NCBI GenBank assembly: GCA_017620615.1
Contig: JAGAUW010000025.1
Coordinates: 1-40,740 of the forward strand
Length of the DNA stretch: 40,740 nucleotides
DNA from: Clostridia bacterium
Lineage (GTDB): Bacteria > Bacillota > Clostridia > Monoglobales > Monoglobaceae
Direction of reading: 5' to 3'
The stretch's first letter is position 1. Every line of letters begins with the position of its first letter. The notes under the pieces are model-generated. The model saw only the letters and a list, made by a program, of their open reading frames with translations, was not told where the DNA came from and made no database searches. This document shows positions 1 through 6,885 of the stretch, piece after piece. The translations under genes and the position numbers were made by a program.

Positions 1-2
1 AT

Positions 3-1730
3 CAGATGGTAAACTTCCTTGGCATCATGCAGAATGAGTGGGCAGGCGCTCAGGCGTTCTCTTCTTTTGATACCTATCTTGCTCCTTTTGTAAAGATTGA
101 TAACCTCAGTTATGACCAGGTGAAGAAGTGCATCGAGTCCTTTATCTACGGCGTTAATACTCCCTCACGTTGGGGTACTCAGGCACCGTTTTCTAACATC
201 ACTCTTGACTGGACTGTTCCGAATGACCTTTCGGAGCTCAACTGTATCATCGGCGGCAAGGAAGTAGACTTTAAGTATAAAGACTGCCAGAAGGAAATGG
301 ATATGGTCAACCGTGCGTTCATAGAAACCATGATTGAGGGCGATGCAAACGGCCGCGGATTCCAGTATCCTATTCCAACATATTCAATTACCAGCAATTT
401 TGACTGGTCAGAGACCGAGAACAACAAGCTTCTCTTTGAAATGACATCAAAATATGGAACGCCGTATTTCTCAAACTATATCAACAGCGATATGGAGCCA
501 AGTGATGTCCGCAGTATGTGCTGCCGTCTTCGTCTTGACCTTCGTGAACTCAGAAAGAAATCAGGTGGTTTCTTCGGTAGTGGTGAAAGCACAGGTTCTG
601 TTGGCGTTGTTACCATCAATATGCCGAGAATTGCTTATCTTGCAAAAGATGAAGAAGATTTCTTCAAGCGTCTTGACAAGCTTATGGATATTTCCGCTCG
701 CTCTCTCAAGGTAAAGAGAGATATTATCACAAGACTTCTTGATGAAGGACTTTATCCTTATACAAAGAGATACCTGGGAACATTCAACAACCACTTCTCA
801 ACCATTGGTCTTATCGGTATGAACGAGGTTGGTCTCAATGCAAAATGGCTTGGTAAGGATATGACTCACACCGAAACTCAGGAATTTACCAAGAAAGTTC
901 TCAACCATATGAGAGACAGACTTTCTGACTATCAGGAAAAATACGGTGACCTTTATAACCTTGAAGCAACACCTGCTGAGTCAACCACATATCGTTTGGC
1001 AAAGCACGATGTGAAGAGATACCCTGATATTATAACAGCGGCAGAAGAGGGCGGAACACCTTACTACACAAACAGCTCGCATCTTCCGGTTGGCTTCACC
1101 TCTGATATTTTTGACGCTCTTGATATTCAGGATGAGCTTCAGACTCTTTATACATCGGGAACTGTATTCCATGCATTCCTTGGTGAAAAGCTTCCCACTT
1201 GGAAGGCTGCGGCTGATTTGGTGAGAAAGATTGCTGAAAATTACAAGCTTCCTTACTACACGTTGTCGCCAACATACTCGGTTTGCCGTGAGCACGGATA
1301 CCTTATTGGTGAACAGGATAAGTGCCCTATTTGTGGAGGACAGACGGAGGTTTACAGCAGAATTACCGGTTATTATCGTCCGGTTCGCAACTGGAATGAC
1401 GGAAAGACACAGGAATATAAAGAAAGAAAGCTTTATGACATTGAAAATTCTGTTCTTAAAAAGGGCGAAGAAAAAGCTGAGGCTTGTGGATGCGAGAATG
1501 GTTTGATGCTCTTCACCACCAAAACCTGTCCCAACTGCAATGCGGCAAAGGCTGTTTTGGAAAAGAACAATATTGGGTATACTATCATTGATGCAGAAGA
1601 GGAACAGGCAGCTACTGAAAGGTTTGGTGTTCGTCAGGCACCCACACTGGTTGCAGTAAACGGTGATGACGTACAGAAATTTGCCGGTGTTGGGGAAATA
1701 AGAAAGTATATTGAGTCGATTAAAGGCTAA
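3..1730 (+). CDS. nrdD: Anaerobic ribonucleoside-triphosphate reductase, 5'-truncated, with fused C-terminal redoxin
   Basis: The frame is open through the left window edge, so only the last 570 or so residues are visible; the N-terminal part, usually including the ATP-cone, lies outside. Class III reductases make dNTPs from NTPs with a glycyl radical in the absence of oxygen. Numbering from the first ATG at position 6, adjacent cysteines C172-C173 fall in SMCCRLRLD, the expected place of the thiyl-radical cysteine. A zinc site is formed by C427, H430, C440 and C443 (CREH, CPICG). The glycyl radical is G455 in RITGYYRP. After a linker comes a glutaredoxin/thioredoxin-like domain of about 80 residues with the dithiol CPNC (508-511) and a cis-Pro-like APT motif. 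This fusion, with trxB next door, suggests dithiol rather than formate as reductant; that is inference. A 12-bp hairpin follows the stop codon. The activase gene nrdG is not in the window. Confidence 0.95.
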   Translation, partial: QMVNFLGIMQNEWAGAQAFSSFDTYLAPFVKIDNLSYDQVKKCIESFIYGVNTPSRWGTQAPFSNITLDWTVPNDLSELNCIIGGKEVDFKYKDCQKEMDMVNRAFIETMIEGDANGRGFQYPIPTYSITSNFDWSETENNKLLFEMTSKYGTPYFSNYINSDMEPSDVRSMCCRLRLDLRELRKKSGGFFGSGESTGSVGVVTINMPRIAYLAKDEEDFFKRLDKLMDISARSLKVKRDIITRLLDEGLYPYTKRYLGTFNNHFSTIGLIGMNEVGLNAKWLGKDMTHTETQEFTKKVLNHMRDRLSDYQEKYGDLYNLEATPAESTTYRLAKHDVKRYPDIITAAEEGGTPYYTNSSHLPVGFTSDIFDALDIQDELQTLYTSGTVFHAFLGEKLPTWKAAADLVRKIAENYKLPYYTLSPTYSVCREHGYLIGEQDKCPICGGQTEVYSRITGYYRPVRNWNDGKTQEYKERKLYDIENSVLKKGEEKAEACGCENGLMLFTTKTCPNCNAAKAVLEKNNIGYTIIDAEEEQAATERFGVRQAPTLVAVNGDDVQKFAGVGEIRKYIESIKG

Positions 1731-1743
1731 AATGAATTTTTAG

Positions 1744-1776
1744 GTAGCCGAAACAGTTTATGTTTCGGCTACTTTT
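1744..1776 (+). terminator. Rho-independent terminator between nrdD and trxB
   Basis: A perfect 12-bp stem (1744-1755 with 1761-1772), a 5-nt loop and a short T run (TTTT). It lies 14 nt after the nrdD stop. The T run is short, so partial readthrough into trxB, which starts only 19 nt later, is plausible. Confidence 0.75.
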
Positions 1777-1794
1777 GTGAAAGGAAATGTGAAA

Positions 1795-2703
1795 ATGCTT
1801 TATGATATTGTTATAATCGGCGGAGGCCCTGCGGGGCTTACTGCGGCGCTTTATGCGCTCCGTGCTGAAAAAACGGTGCTTGTGATTGAAAAAATGGGGC
1901 TTGGGGGACAGATTGCTCTTTCTGAGCATGTGGAAAACTTCCCCGGAACACCCAAAATGAGTGGTATGGAGTTTGCTTCCAACCTTGCAGCTCAGGTGGA
2001 ATCTTTGGGTGGCGAAATTGAATATGAGACAGTTCTTGAAATTAAGGATGGAAATCCCAAAACGGTTGTTACCGATTTTGGTGAGCATCAGGGTAAATGC
2101 GTGATTATTGCAACCGGTGTCACAAACAGACGCCTTGGTATTGAGGGCGAAGACAATCTTATCGGCAGAGGGATTTCTTTCTGTGCGGTGTGTGACGGTT
2201 CTTTTTATAAGAACAAAACTGTTGCGGTTATCGGTGGTGGAAATACTGCCGTTGAGGATGCGATTTATCTTTCAAACATTGCAGAAAAAGTGTATCTTGT
2301 TCACAGGCGGGCAGAGTTCAGGGCGGAAAGCCGTCTTGTGCGCGAACTTGAAGGAAAGAAAAATGTGGAGCTTGTCCTTGACAGCGTGCCTAAAAAATTC
2401 GTTGATGATGGCGGATTCAAGGGGATGGAAGTTGTGAATGTCAAGACTCAGGAAGAACGTTTTCTCAAGCTTGATGGGGCTTTTGTTGCTGTGGGACAAA
2501 TTCCGCAGAGTGACATTTTCAAGGGCTTTATCAATCTCGATGAGAGTGGATATATCGCGTCAGGTGAGGATTGTCACACCAATGTGGAGGGCGTTTTTGT
2601 GGCAGGTGACTGCAGAAACAAAACTGTTCGCCAGCTTACCACAGCTGTGGGCGACGGAAGTGTGGCAGCGCTTGCGGCTTGTGATTATTTGCTTAATAAG
2701 TAA
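1795..2703 (+). CDS. trxB: Thioredoxin-disulfide reductase
   Basis: A 302-residue low-molecular-weight thioredoxin reductase, which passes electrons from NADPH through FAD and a redox disulfide to thioredoxin-type proteins in the cytoplasm. Visible motifs are the FAD-binding GGGPAG (9-14), the redox-active CAVCD (130-134), the NADPH-binding GGGNTA (147-152) and the C-terminal FAD motif around VFVAGDCRN. Length is normal for the family. I chose ATG 1795 over an upstream in-frame GTG at 1777 because AAGGAAA (1781-1787) sits 7 nt before it and because the family starts a few residues before VIIGGGPAG. It follows a reductase that carries its own redoxin domain, so that domain is a natural candidate substrate in addition to free thioredoxin. 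Ferredoxin- or F420-linked relatives have a similar fold, but the CxxC and NADPH motifs favour standard TrxB. Confidence 0.95.
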   Translation: MLYDIVIIGGGPAGLTAALYALRAEKTVLVIEKMGLGGQIALSEHVENFPGTPKMSGMEFASNLAAQVESLGGEIEYETVLEIKDGNPKTVVTDFGEHQGKCVIIATGVTNRRLGIEGEDNLIGRGISFCAVCDGSFYKNKTVAVIGGGNTAVEDAIYLSNIAEKVYLVHRRAEFRAESRLVRELEGKKNVELVLDSVPKKFVDDGGFKGMEVVNVKTQEERFLKLDGAFVAVGQIPQSDIFKGFINLDESGYIASGEDCHTNVEGVFVAGDCRNKTVRQLTTAVGDGSVAALAACDYLLNK

Positions 2704-2716
2704 AGTTTGAATAAGT

Positions 2717-2756
2717 AAAGCCTCGACTGTTTATAAGCCGGGGCTTTGAATTTTTT
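2717..2756 (+). terminator. Terminator after trxB, between convergent genes
   Basis: A 9-bp stem with one G-T wobble (2717-2725 with 2739-2747), followed by GAA and six T. It serves the plus-strand trxB transcript; the opposite strand lacks a good T run. Confidence 0.7.
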
Positions 2757-3294
2757 ATTCGATGGTTTTTCCGAGGAATGCGGCGGCGGATTCTGCGAGC
2801 TTTTGCTCCAGCTCGCCAAAGCTTTCTTTTTCAGGCGAGGATAAGAACATAACTGTTCCTATGGCGTCGCCGTCATAGATGATGGGGGCGGCTATTCCTG
2901 CCATAAGAGAATTGTTGCTGTCTGATACTGTGATGTTTTTTTCGCCGTTTTTAAGAACAAAGGTGCTTTTTTGTGACATTACCTTTTCGATGTCGTCGGA
3001 GATTTTTTTGTTCATAAGCTCCTTTTTTGAAACCCCTGAAACAGCAATTACTGTATCCTTGTCCGAAATGCAAGCGGGGATTCCTGCTGTGTGTGCAAGG
3101 GCTTCGGCATATTGGCTTGCAAACTCGCCAAGTTCGCCGATGGGAGAGTATTTTTTGAAAATAACCGTGCCGTCACTTTCTGTATAAATTTCGAGTGGAT
3201 CGCCTTCCCGGATGCGCATGGTGCGGCGGATTTCCTTCGGAATAACAACTCTTCCAAGGTCGTCTATTCTTCTAACAATTCCTGTTGCTTTCAT
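2755..3294 (-). CDS. spoVT: Stage V sporulation regulator SpoVT (AbrB-type DNA-binding protein)
   Basis: A 179-residue transcription factor. Residues 1-50 form a swapped-hairpin AbrB DNA-binding domain (GIVRRIDDLGRVVIPKEIRR). The rest, about 56-178, fits the GAF-like C-terminal domain that distinguishes SpoVT (about 178 aa in Bacillus) from the short AbrB proteins. In Bacillus SpoVT acts in the forespore, tuning sigma-G-dependent genes for spore coat, cortex and germination; the same role here is inferred from family membership. The start has AAAGGAG at good spacing upstream. It is convergent with trxB and divergent from rnhA across 238 bp. It is one of three sporulation genes in the window and supports an endospore former. 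I looked for a sigma-G promoter upstream and could not assign one confidently. Confidence 0.93.
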   Translation of the reverse strand: MKATGIVRRIDDLGRVVIPKEIRRTMRIREGDPLEIYTESDGTVIFKKYSPIGELGEFASQYAEALAHTAGIPACISDKDTVIAVSGVSKKELMNKKISDDIEKVMSQKSTFVLKNGEKNITVSDSNNSLMAGIAAPIIYDGDAIGTVMFLSSPEKESFGELEQKLAESAAAFLGKTIE

Positions 3295-3461
3295 ATAATA
3301 AATTGCTCCTTTTGGTTGATTTTACAAATCTATTATTTGACATTGCGAGAATTTTATCCAAAGAAATTATTGGAATATTTGTTGAGTTTGGGGAACTAAA
3401 ATTAAGGCAAAATAAAAATTTTCAGAATTATTAAAATAATATAGATTTTTTTGAAAACTTG

Positions 3462-3470
3462 TGATACAAT
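3462..3470 (+). promoter_or_regulatory. Extended -10 promoter candidate for rnhA
   Basis: TGATACAAT is a close match to the extended -10 TGnTATAAT, about 63 nt before the rnhA start. No good -35 lies at 17 bp, as is common for extended -10 promoters. The surrounding spoVT-rnhA gap (3295-3532) is very AT-rich and shows no other feature. Confidence 0.45.
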
Positions 3471-3532
3471 AATGAGGATGCAAAATATGGTTTTTAAAAA
3501 CGCATCAATAATCAATTTGGAGCAGTGCGAAA

Positions 3533-3985
3533 ATGAAGAAGGTTGAAATTTTCACTGACGGTGCTTGTAGCGGGAACCCCGGTCCGGGAGGATATGGCGT
3601 GGTGCTTCGGTATAACGGCATTGAAAAGGAGCTTTCGGGCGGCGAGAAAATGACCACCAACAATCGTATGGAGCTTACTGCGGCTATAGTTGGACTCAGC
3701 GCTCTTAAAGAAAAGTGTGCTGTCACACTTTACAGCGATTCAAAGTATCTCATTGATGCAATAAATTGCGGCTGGGCTCTTAAGTGGCGTGAAAACGGCT
3801 GGATGCGCAACAAGCGTGATGAAGCGCAAAATCATGATTTGTGGGAGAGGCTTCTTGAGCTTCTTGATATGCATGAGGTTTCTTTGGTGTGGGTCAAGGG
3901 TCATGCAGGGCATCCCGAAAATGAGCGTTGTGACCGTTTGGCAGTTATGGAGACTGAAAAACATCGCAGAGCTAATACAAATTGA
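3533..3985 (+). CDS. rnhA: Ribonuclease HI
   Basis: A 150-residue type 1 RNase H, which cuts the RNA strand of RNA-DNA hybrids such as R-loops and Okazaki primers. The full catalytic set is visible: D9 in IFTDG, E47 in NNRMEL, D69 in YSDS, H124 in KGHAG and D134 in NERCDRLA. The basic stretch around residues 84-95 ([12 protein letters not shown]) matches the basic protrusion (handle) that helps bind hybrid. Length is the usual 150 or so. ATG 3533 has GGAG 8 nt upstream. It is transcribed toward nifS with 98 nt between, so the two may share a transcript. Nothing is unusual. Confidence 0.96.
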   Translation: MKKVEIFTDGACSGNPGPGGYGVVLRYNGIEKELSGGEKMTTNNRMELTAAIVGLSALKEKCAVTLYSDSKYLIDAINCGWALKWRENGWMRNKRDEAQNHDLWERLLELLDMHEVSLVWVKGHAGHPENERCDRLAVMETEKHRRANTN

Positions 3986-4023
3986 TTAAATTTACGGAGA
4001 GGTCTACTTTTCATAGATTTTTA

Positions 4024-4041
4024 CGGACAAGAGTTTGTCCG
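4024..4041 (+). other. Small hairpin in the nifS leader
   Basis: A 7-bp perfect stem (4024-4030 with 4035-4041) closing a GAGT loop, between rnhA and nifS and about 40 nt before the nifS start. No T run follows, so it is not a convincing terminator; it may stabilise or process the mRNA. Confidence 0.4.
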
Positions 4042-4083
4042 CAGGTTTACTCCGCAGTTTTAAAAGGAAAGGTAGTTATCAAT

Positions 4084-5262
4084 ATGGAAACAAAACGAAT
4101 TTATGTTGACCATGCAGCCACCACCCCTATGAGGCGTGAAGTGCTTGATGCCATGATTCCTTATTTTACGGAAAGCTTTGGTAATGCATCAACTGTTTAT
4201 CAGGAGGGTAGAACGGCTAAAAAAGCGGTTAGCGAGGCAAGAGACGCGGTTGCCAAGGCAATCGGGGCAAATACGGATGAAATCTTTTTTACAGGCTCGG
4301 GTACGGAAGCGGATAACTGGGCAATCAGAGGTGTGGCTTTTGCCAATAGAGAAAAAGGCAACCATATAATTACATCGGCTGTTGAACATCACGCGGTGCT
4401 TCACACCTGTCAGTCTCTTGAAAAAGATGGCTTCAGAGTTACTTATCTCCCGGTGGATGAATTTGGTATGGTTTCACCTGAGGATGTTAAAAACGCTATT
4501 TGTGATGAAACAATTCTTGTTACCATTATGACGGCAAACAACGAAATTGGAACAATTATGCCAATCGAAGAAATAGGAAAGATAACTCGCGAAAAAGGTG
4601 TTGTTTTCCATACCGATGCTGTTCAGGCAATGGGAATGATGGAAATTGATGTGGAAAAGATGGGCGTTGACCTTTTGTCAATGACGGGGCACAAGTTTTA
4701 TGGACCGAAGGGCAGTGGCGCTCTTTATATAAGAAAGGGAGTAAAAGTTAAGCCCTTTATTACAGGTGGTGCTCAGGAAAGAAACAAGCGTGCGGGGACA
4801 GAAAATGTAGCAGCTATTGTGGGGCTTGCAAAGGCTATTTCTCTGGCGACAGCTGAAAGATGCGAAAAAGTGCCCAAGCTTGAGAAAATGAGGGATAAAT
4901 TTATTGACAGAGTGCTTGAAGAAATCCCTTATACAAGGCTCAACGGGCACAGAACAAAGAGACTCCCGGGAAATGCCAATATCTCATTTGAATTCATTGA
5001 GGGTGAATCGCTTCTTTTGATGCTTGATATGCAGGGTATTTCAGCATCCAGCGGAAGTGCCTGCACATCAGGGTCACTCGACCCATCACACGTGCTTTTG
5101 GCCATAGGGCTTAAGCATGAGGTGGCTCACGGTTCATTGCGCGTGTCTTTTGGTGAGAGCAACACTATCGATGATGTAGACAGAATTGTTGAGTCACTTA
5201 AAACAATTGTTTCAAGGCTTCGTGAGATGTCGCCACTTTATGAGGCGGTTAAGAATAAATAG
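4084..5262 (+). CDS. nifS: Cysteine desulfurase, NifS/IscS family
   Basis: A 392-residue PLP enzyme that takes sulfur from L-cysteine as a persulfide and hands it to Fe-S scaffolds and thiolation enzymes. The PLP lysine is K204 in [14 protein letters not shown]. The catalytic cysteine is C327 in the flexible loop [15 protein letters not shown], the class I (NifS/IscS) signature. The N-terminus [10 protein letters not shown] is typical. The open frame extends upstream to 3982, but ATG 4084 is chosen: AAAGGAAAGG precedes it and the extra upstream residues match nothing in the family. nifU follows after 24 nt, forming the usual desulfurase-scaffold pair. mnmA, a consumer of cysteine-desulfurase sulfur, comes next, which makes functional sense. 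Confidence 0.95.
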   Translation: METKRIYVDHAATTPMRREVLDAMIPYFTESFGNASTVYQEGRTAKKAVSEARDAVAKAIGANTDEIFFTGSGTEADNWAIRGVAFANREKGNHIITSAVEHHAVLHTCQSLEKDGFRVTYLPVDEFGMVSPEDVKNAICDETILVTIMTANNEIGTIMPIEEIGKITREKGVVFHTDAVQAMGMMEIDVEKMGVDLLSMTGHKFYGPKGSGALYIRKGVKVKPFITGGAQERNKRAGTENVAAIVGLAKAISLATAERCEKVPKLEKMRDKFIDRVLEEIPYTRLNGHRTKRLPGNANISFEFIEGESLLLMLDMQGISASSGSACTSGSLDPSHVLLAIGLKHEVAHGSLRVSFGESNTIDDVDRIVESLKTIVSRLREMSPLYEAVKNK

Positions 5263-5286
5263 ATTTTACTGAAGGAAGGATAAAAA

Positions 5287-5736
5287 ATGTATAGCGAAAA
5301 GGTTATGGATCATTTTTCAAACCCGAGAAATGTGGGAGAAATTGAGGACGCAAACGCAGTTGGACAGGTGGGAAACCCCAAGTGCGGTGACATCATGAAG
5401 ATTTATATGAAAATCAATGATGATACAAAGGAAATTGAGGACGTTAAGTTCAAGACTTTTGGTTGCGGTGCAGCTGTTGCTACGTCAAGTATGGCAACGG
5501 AAATGGTGAAAGGAAAGACCATTGATGAGGCACTCGCAATTACTAATGTTGCTGTAGCTGAGGCTCTGGACGGACTTCCTCCTGTGAAAATGCATTGTTC
5601 GAACCTGGCTCAGGAGGCAATTCATTCAGCTATTGCGGATTATTATAACCGCAAGGGTATTGACCCGACACATATTGTTGGTTGCAATGGTGATTGTGCT
5701 TGCTGTCATCATGGACACAGTGAAGAGGAAGAATAA
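5287..5736 (+). CDS. nifU: Fe-S cluster scaffold protein, NifU/IscU type
   Basis: A 149-residue scaffold on which NifS sulfur and iron are assembled into clusters. The three ligand cysteines are C33 in GNPKCGD, C60 in FGCGAA and C104 in KMHCSNLA, with the adjacent H103. D35 follows C33 as in IscU. It begins MYSEKVMDHFSNPRNVGE, the standard start. A strong SD (GAAGGAAGGA) lies 6 nt upstream. The C-terminal 17 residues after IVGCNGDC form an extra cysteine- and histidine-rich, then acidic, tail (C133, C137, C139, C140, H141, H142, H144) that the short IscU proteins lack. The tail could bind metal; that is inference. It pairs with the upstream nifS. Confidence 0.93.
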   Translation: MYSEKVMDHFSNPRNVGEIEDANAVGQVGNPKCGDIMKIYMKINDDTKEIEDVKFKTFGCGAAVATSSMATEMVKGKTIDEALAITNVAVAEALDGLPPVKMHCSNLAQEAIHSAIADYYNRKGIDPTHIVGCNGDCACCHHGHSEEEE

Positions 5737-5749
5737 AATCTGAAAGGAT

Positions 5750-5777
5750 AAAAAGGCTGGCGAATGTCAGCCTTTTT
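5750..5777 (+). terminator. Strong hairpin after nifU, overlapping the upstream candidate mnmA start
   Basis: A 12-bp stem with one wobble (5750-5761 with 5766-5777) closes a GAAT loop, with five A on the 5' side and five T on the 3' side, the usual look of a bidirectional intrinsic terminator. It sits 13 nt after the nifU stop. The in-frame ATG at 5764 spans the loop and the first paired base, so that start would be hidden when the hairpin forms. Confidence 0.65.
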
Positions 5778-5787
5778 AAAAAATATT

Positions 5788-6885
5788 ATGTCTGGGAAAA
5801 AGGTTGTTATAGGAATGTCAGGTGGCGTTGATTCCAGCGTTGCCGCGGCACTTCTTAAGGATAAAGGATATGACGTTATGGGGCTTACCATGCGTTTGTG
5901 GGACGGCGAAATGCGTGATGGGTGTCTCAGCGAGGGGACTTGCTGTTCACTTTCTGCTGTGGAGGATGCAAGGTATGTCTGTTATAAACTTGGGATTGAG
6001 CATCATGTAATGGATTTTCGTGCCGACTTCCAAAAATATGTAATCGACTATTTTGTGGATGAGTACAAAAACGGAAGAACACCAAACCCTTGTATTGCTT
6101 GCAATAAGTTTTTGAAATTTGATGCTATGCTGAAAAAGGCAGAGCTGCTGGGCGCGGACTATGTGGCAACCGGGCATTACGCCAAGGTGGAATTTGACAA
6201 GGCTTCGGGGCGGTATCTTTTGCGTCGGGCGGTGTCTTCGGCAAAGGATCAGACCTATGCATTTTATTCCCTTACACAAGAACAGCTTTCAAAAATCTTG
6301 ATGCCGCTGGGAGAACTTCGCGATAAGGAGGAAACCCGAAAAATTGCTGAAGAGCGGGGACTCGTCACTGCGAAAAAACCTGACAGCATGGAAATTTGTT
6401 TTGTTCCTGATAATGACTATGCCGGATTTATAAAAAGGCGTACCGGGGAAGAGACTATACCCGGAGATTTTGTAGATGAAAACGGAAATGTGTTGGGCAG
6501 ACACAAGGGGATAATTTATTATACTGTTGGTCAGCGAAAAGGACTTGGAGTTACCTTTGGAAAGCCTATGTTTGTGCTAAAGATTGATGCAGAAAAAAAT
6601 CAGGTGGTTTTGGGAGAGAAAGGTACAGAATTTTCATCAGAATTGATTGCGGAAAAGCTTAATTTCATTCCCTTTGATTGTTTAGATGAGCCTATTCGGG
6701 TGTTGGCAAAGGTGCGTTACAGTGCGAAACCGGCATTTGCCACAGCTATACCGATTGGAGAAAATAAGGCAAGGGTTGTTTTTGATGAGCCGCAGAGGGC
6801 AATAACGCCCGGACAAGCAGTGGTTTTTTATGAAACCCATGGAGAGTGTGTGGTCGGCGGCGGAATTATAACAGGAGAAAAATAA
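5788..6885 (+). CDS. mnmA: tRNA-specific 2-thiouridylase MnmA
   Basis: A 365-residue ATP-dependent enzyme that thiolates C2 of U34 in Lys, Glu and Gln tRNAs with persulfide sulfur from a cysteine desulfurase. The PP-loop SGGVDSS is at 11-17. The catalytic cysteine pair is C102 in NPCIACN and C204 in SMEICFV. The C-terminal half has the expected beta-barrel motif YYTVGQRKGLG. Two starts are possible. ATG 5764 adds eight residues and has AAAGG nearby, but it lies within the terminator-like hairpin at 5750-5777. ATG 5788 begins where the family usually begins but has no adjacent SD; a GAAAGGA at 5742-5748 would come within about 11 nt of it if the hairpin folds. I prefer 5788 with moderate confidence. 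The stop overlaps the pcrA start (TAATG). Being next to nifSU fits its sulfur need. Confidence 0.93.
   Translation: MSGKKVVIGMSGGVDSSVAAALLKDKGYDVMGLTMRLWDGEMRDGCLSEGTCCSLSAVEDARYVCYKLGIEHHVMDFRADFQKYVIDYFVDEYKNGRTPNPCIACNKFLKFDAMLKKAELLGADYVATGHYAKVEFDKASGRYLLRRAVSSAKDQTYAFYSLTQEQLSKILMPLGELRDKEETRKIAEERGLVTAKKPDSMEICFVPDNDYAGFIKRRTGEETIPGDFVDENGNVLGRHKGIIYYTVGQRKGLGVTFGKPMFVLKIDAEKNQVVLGEKGTEFSSELIAEKLNFIPFDCLDEPIRVLAKVRYSAKPAFATAIPIGENKARVVFDEPQRAITPGQAVVFYETHGECVVGGGIITGEK

Noticed and set aside
3295..3420. Sigma-G promoter for spoVT
   Set aside because: Candidate boxes on the minus strand match the consensus too poorly to report.
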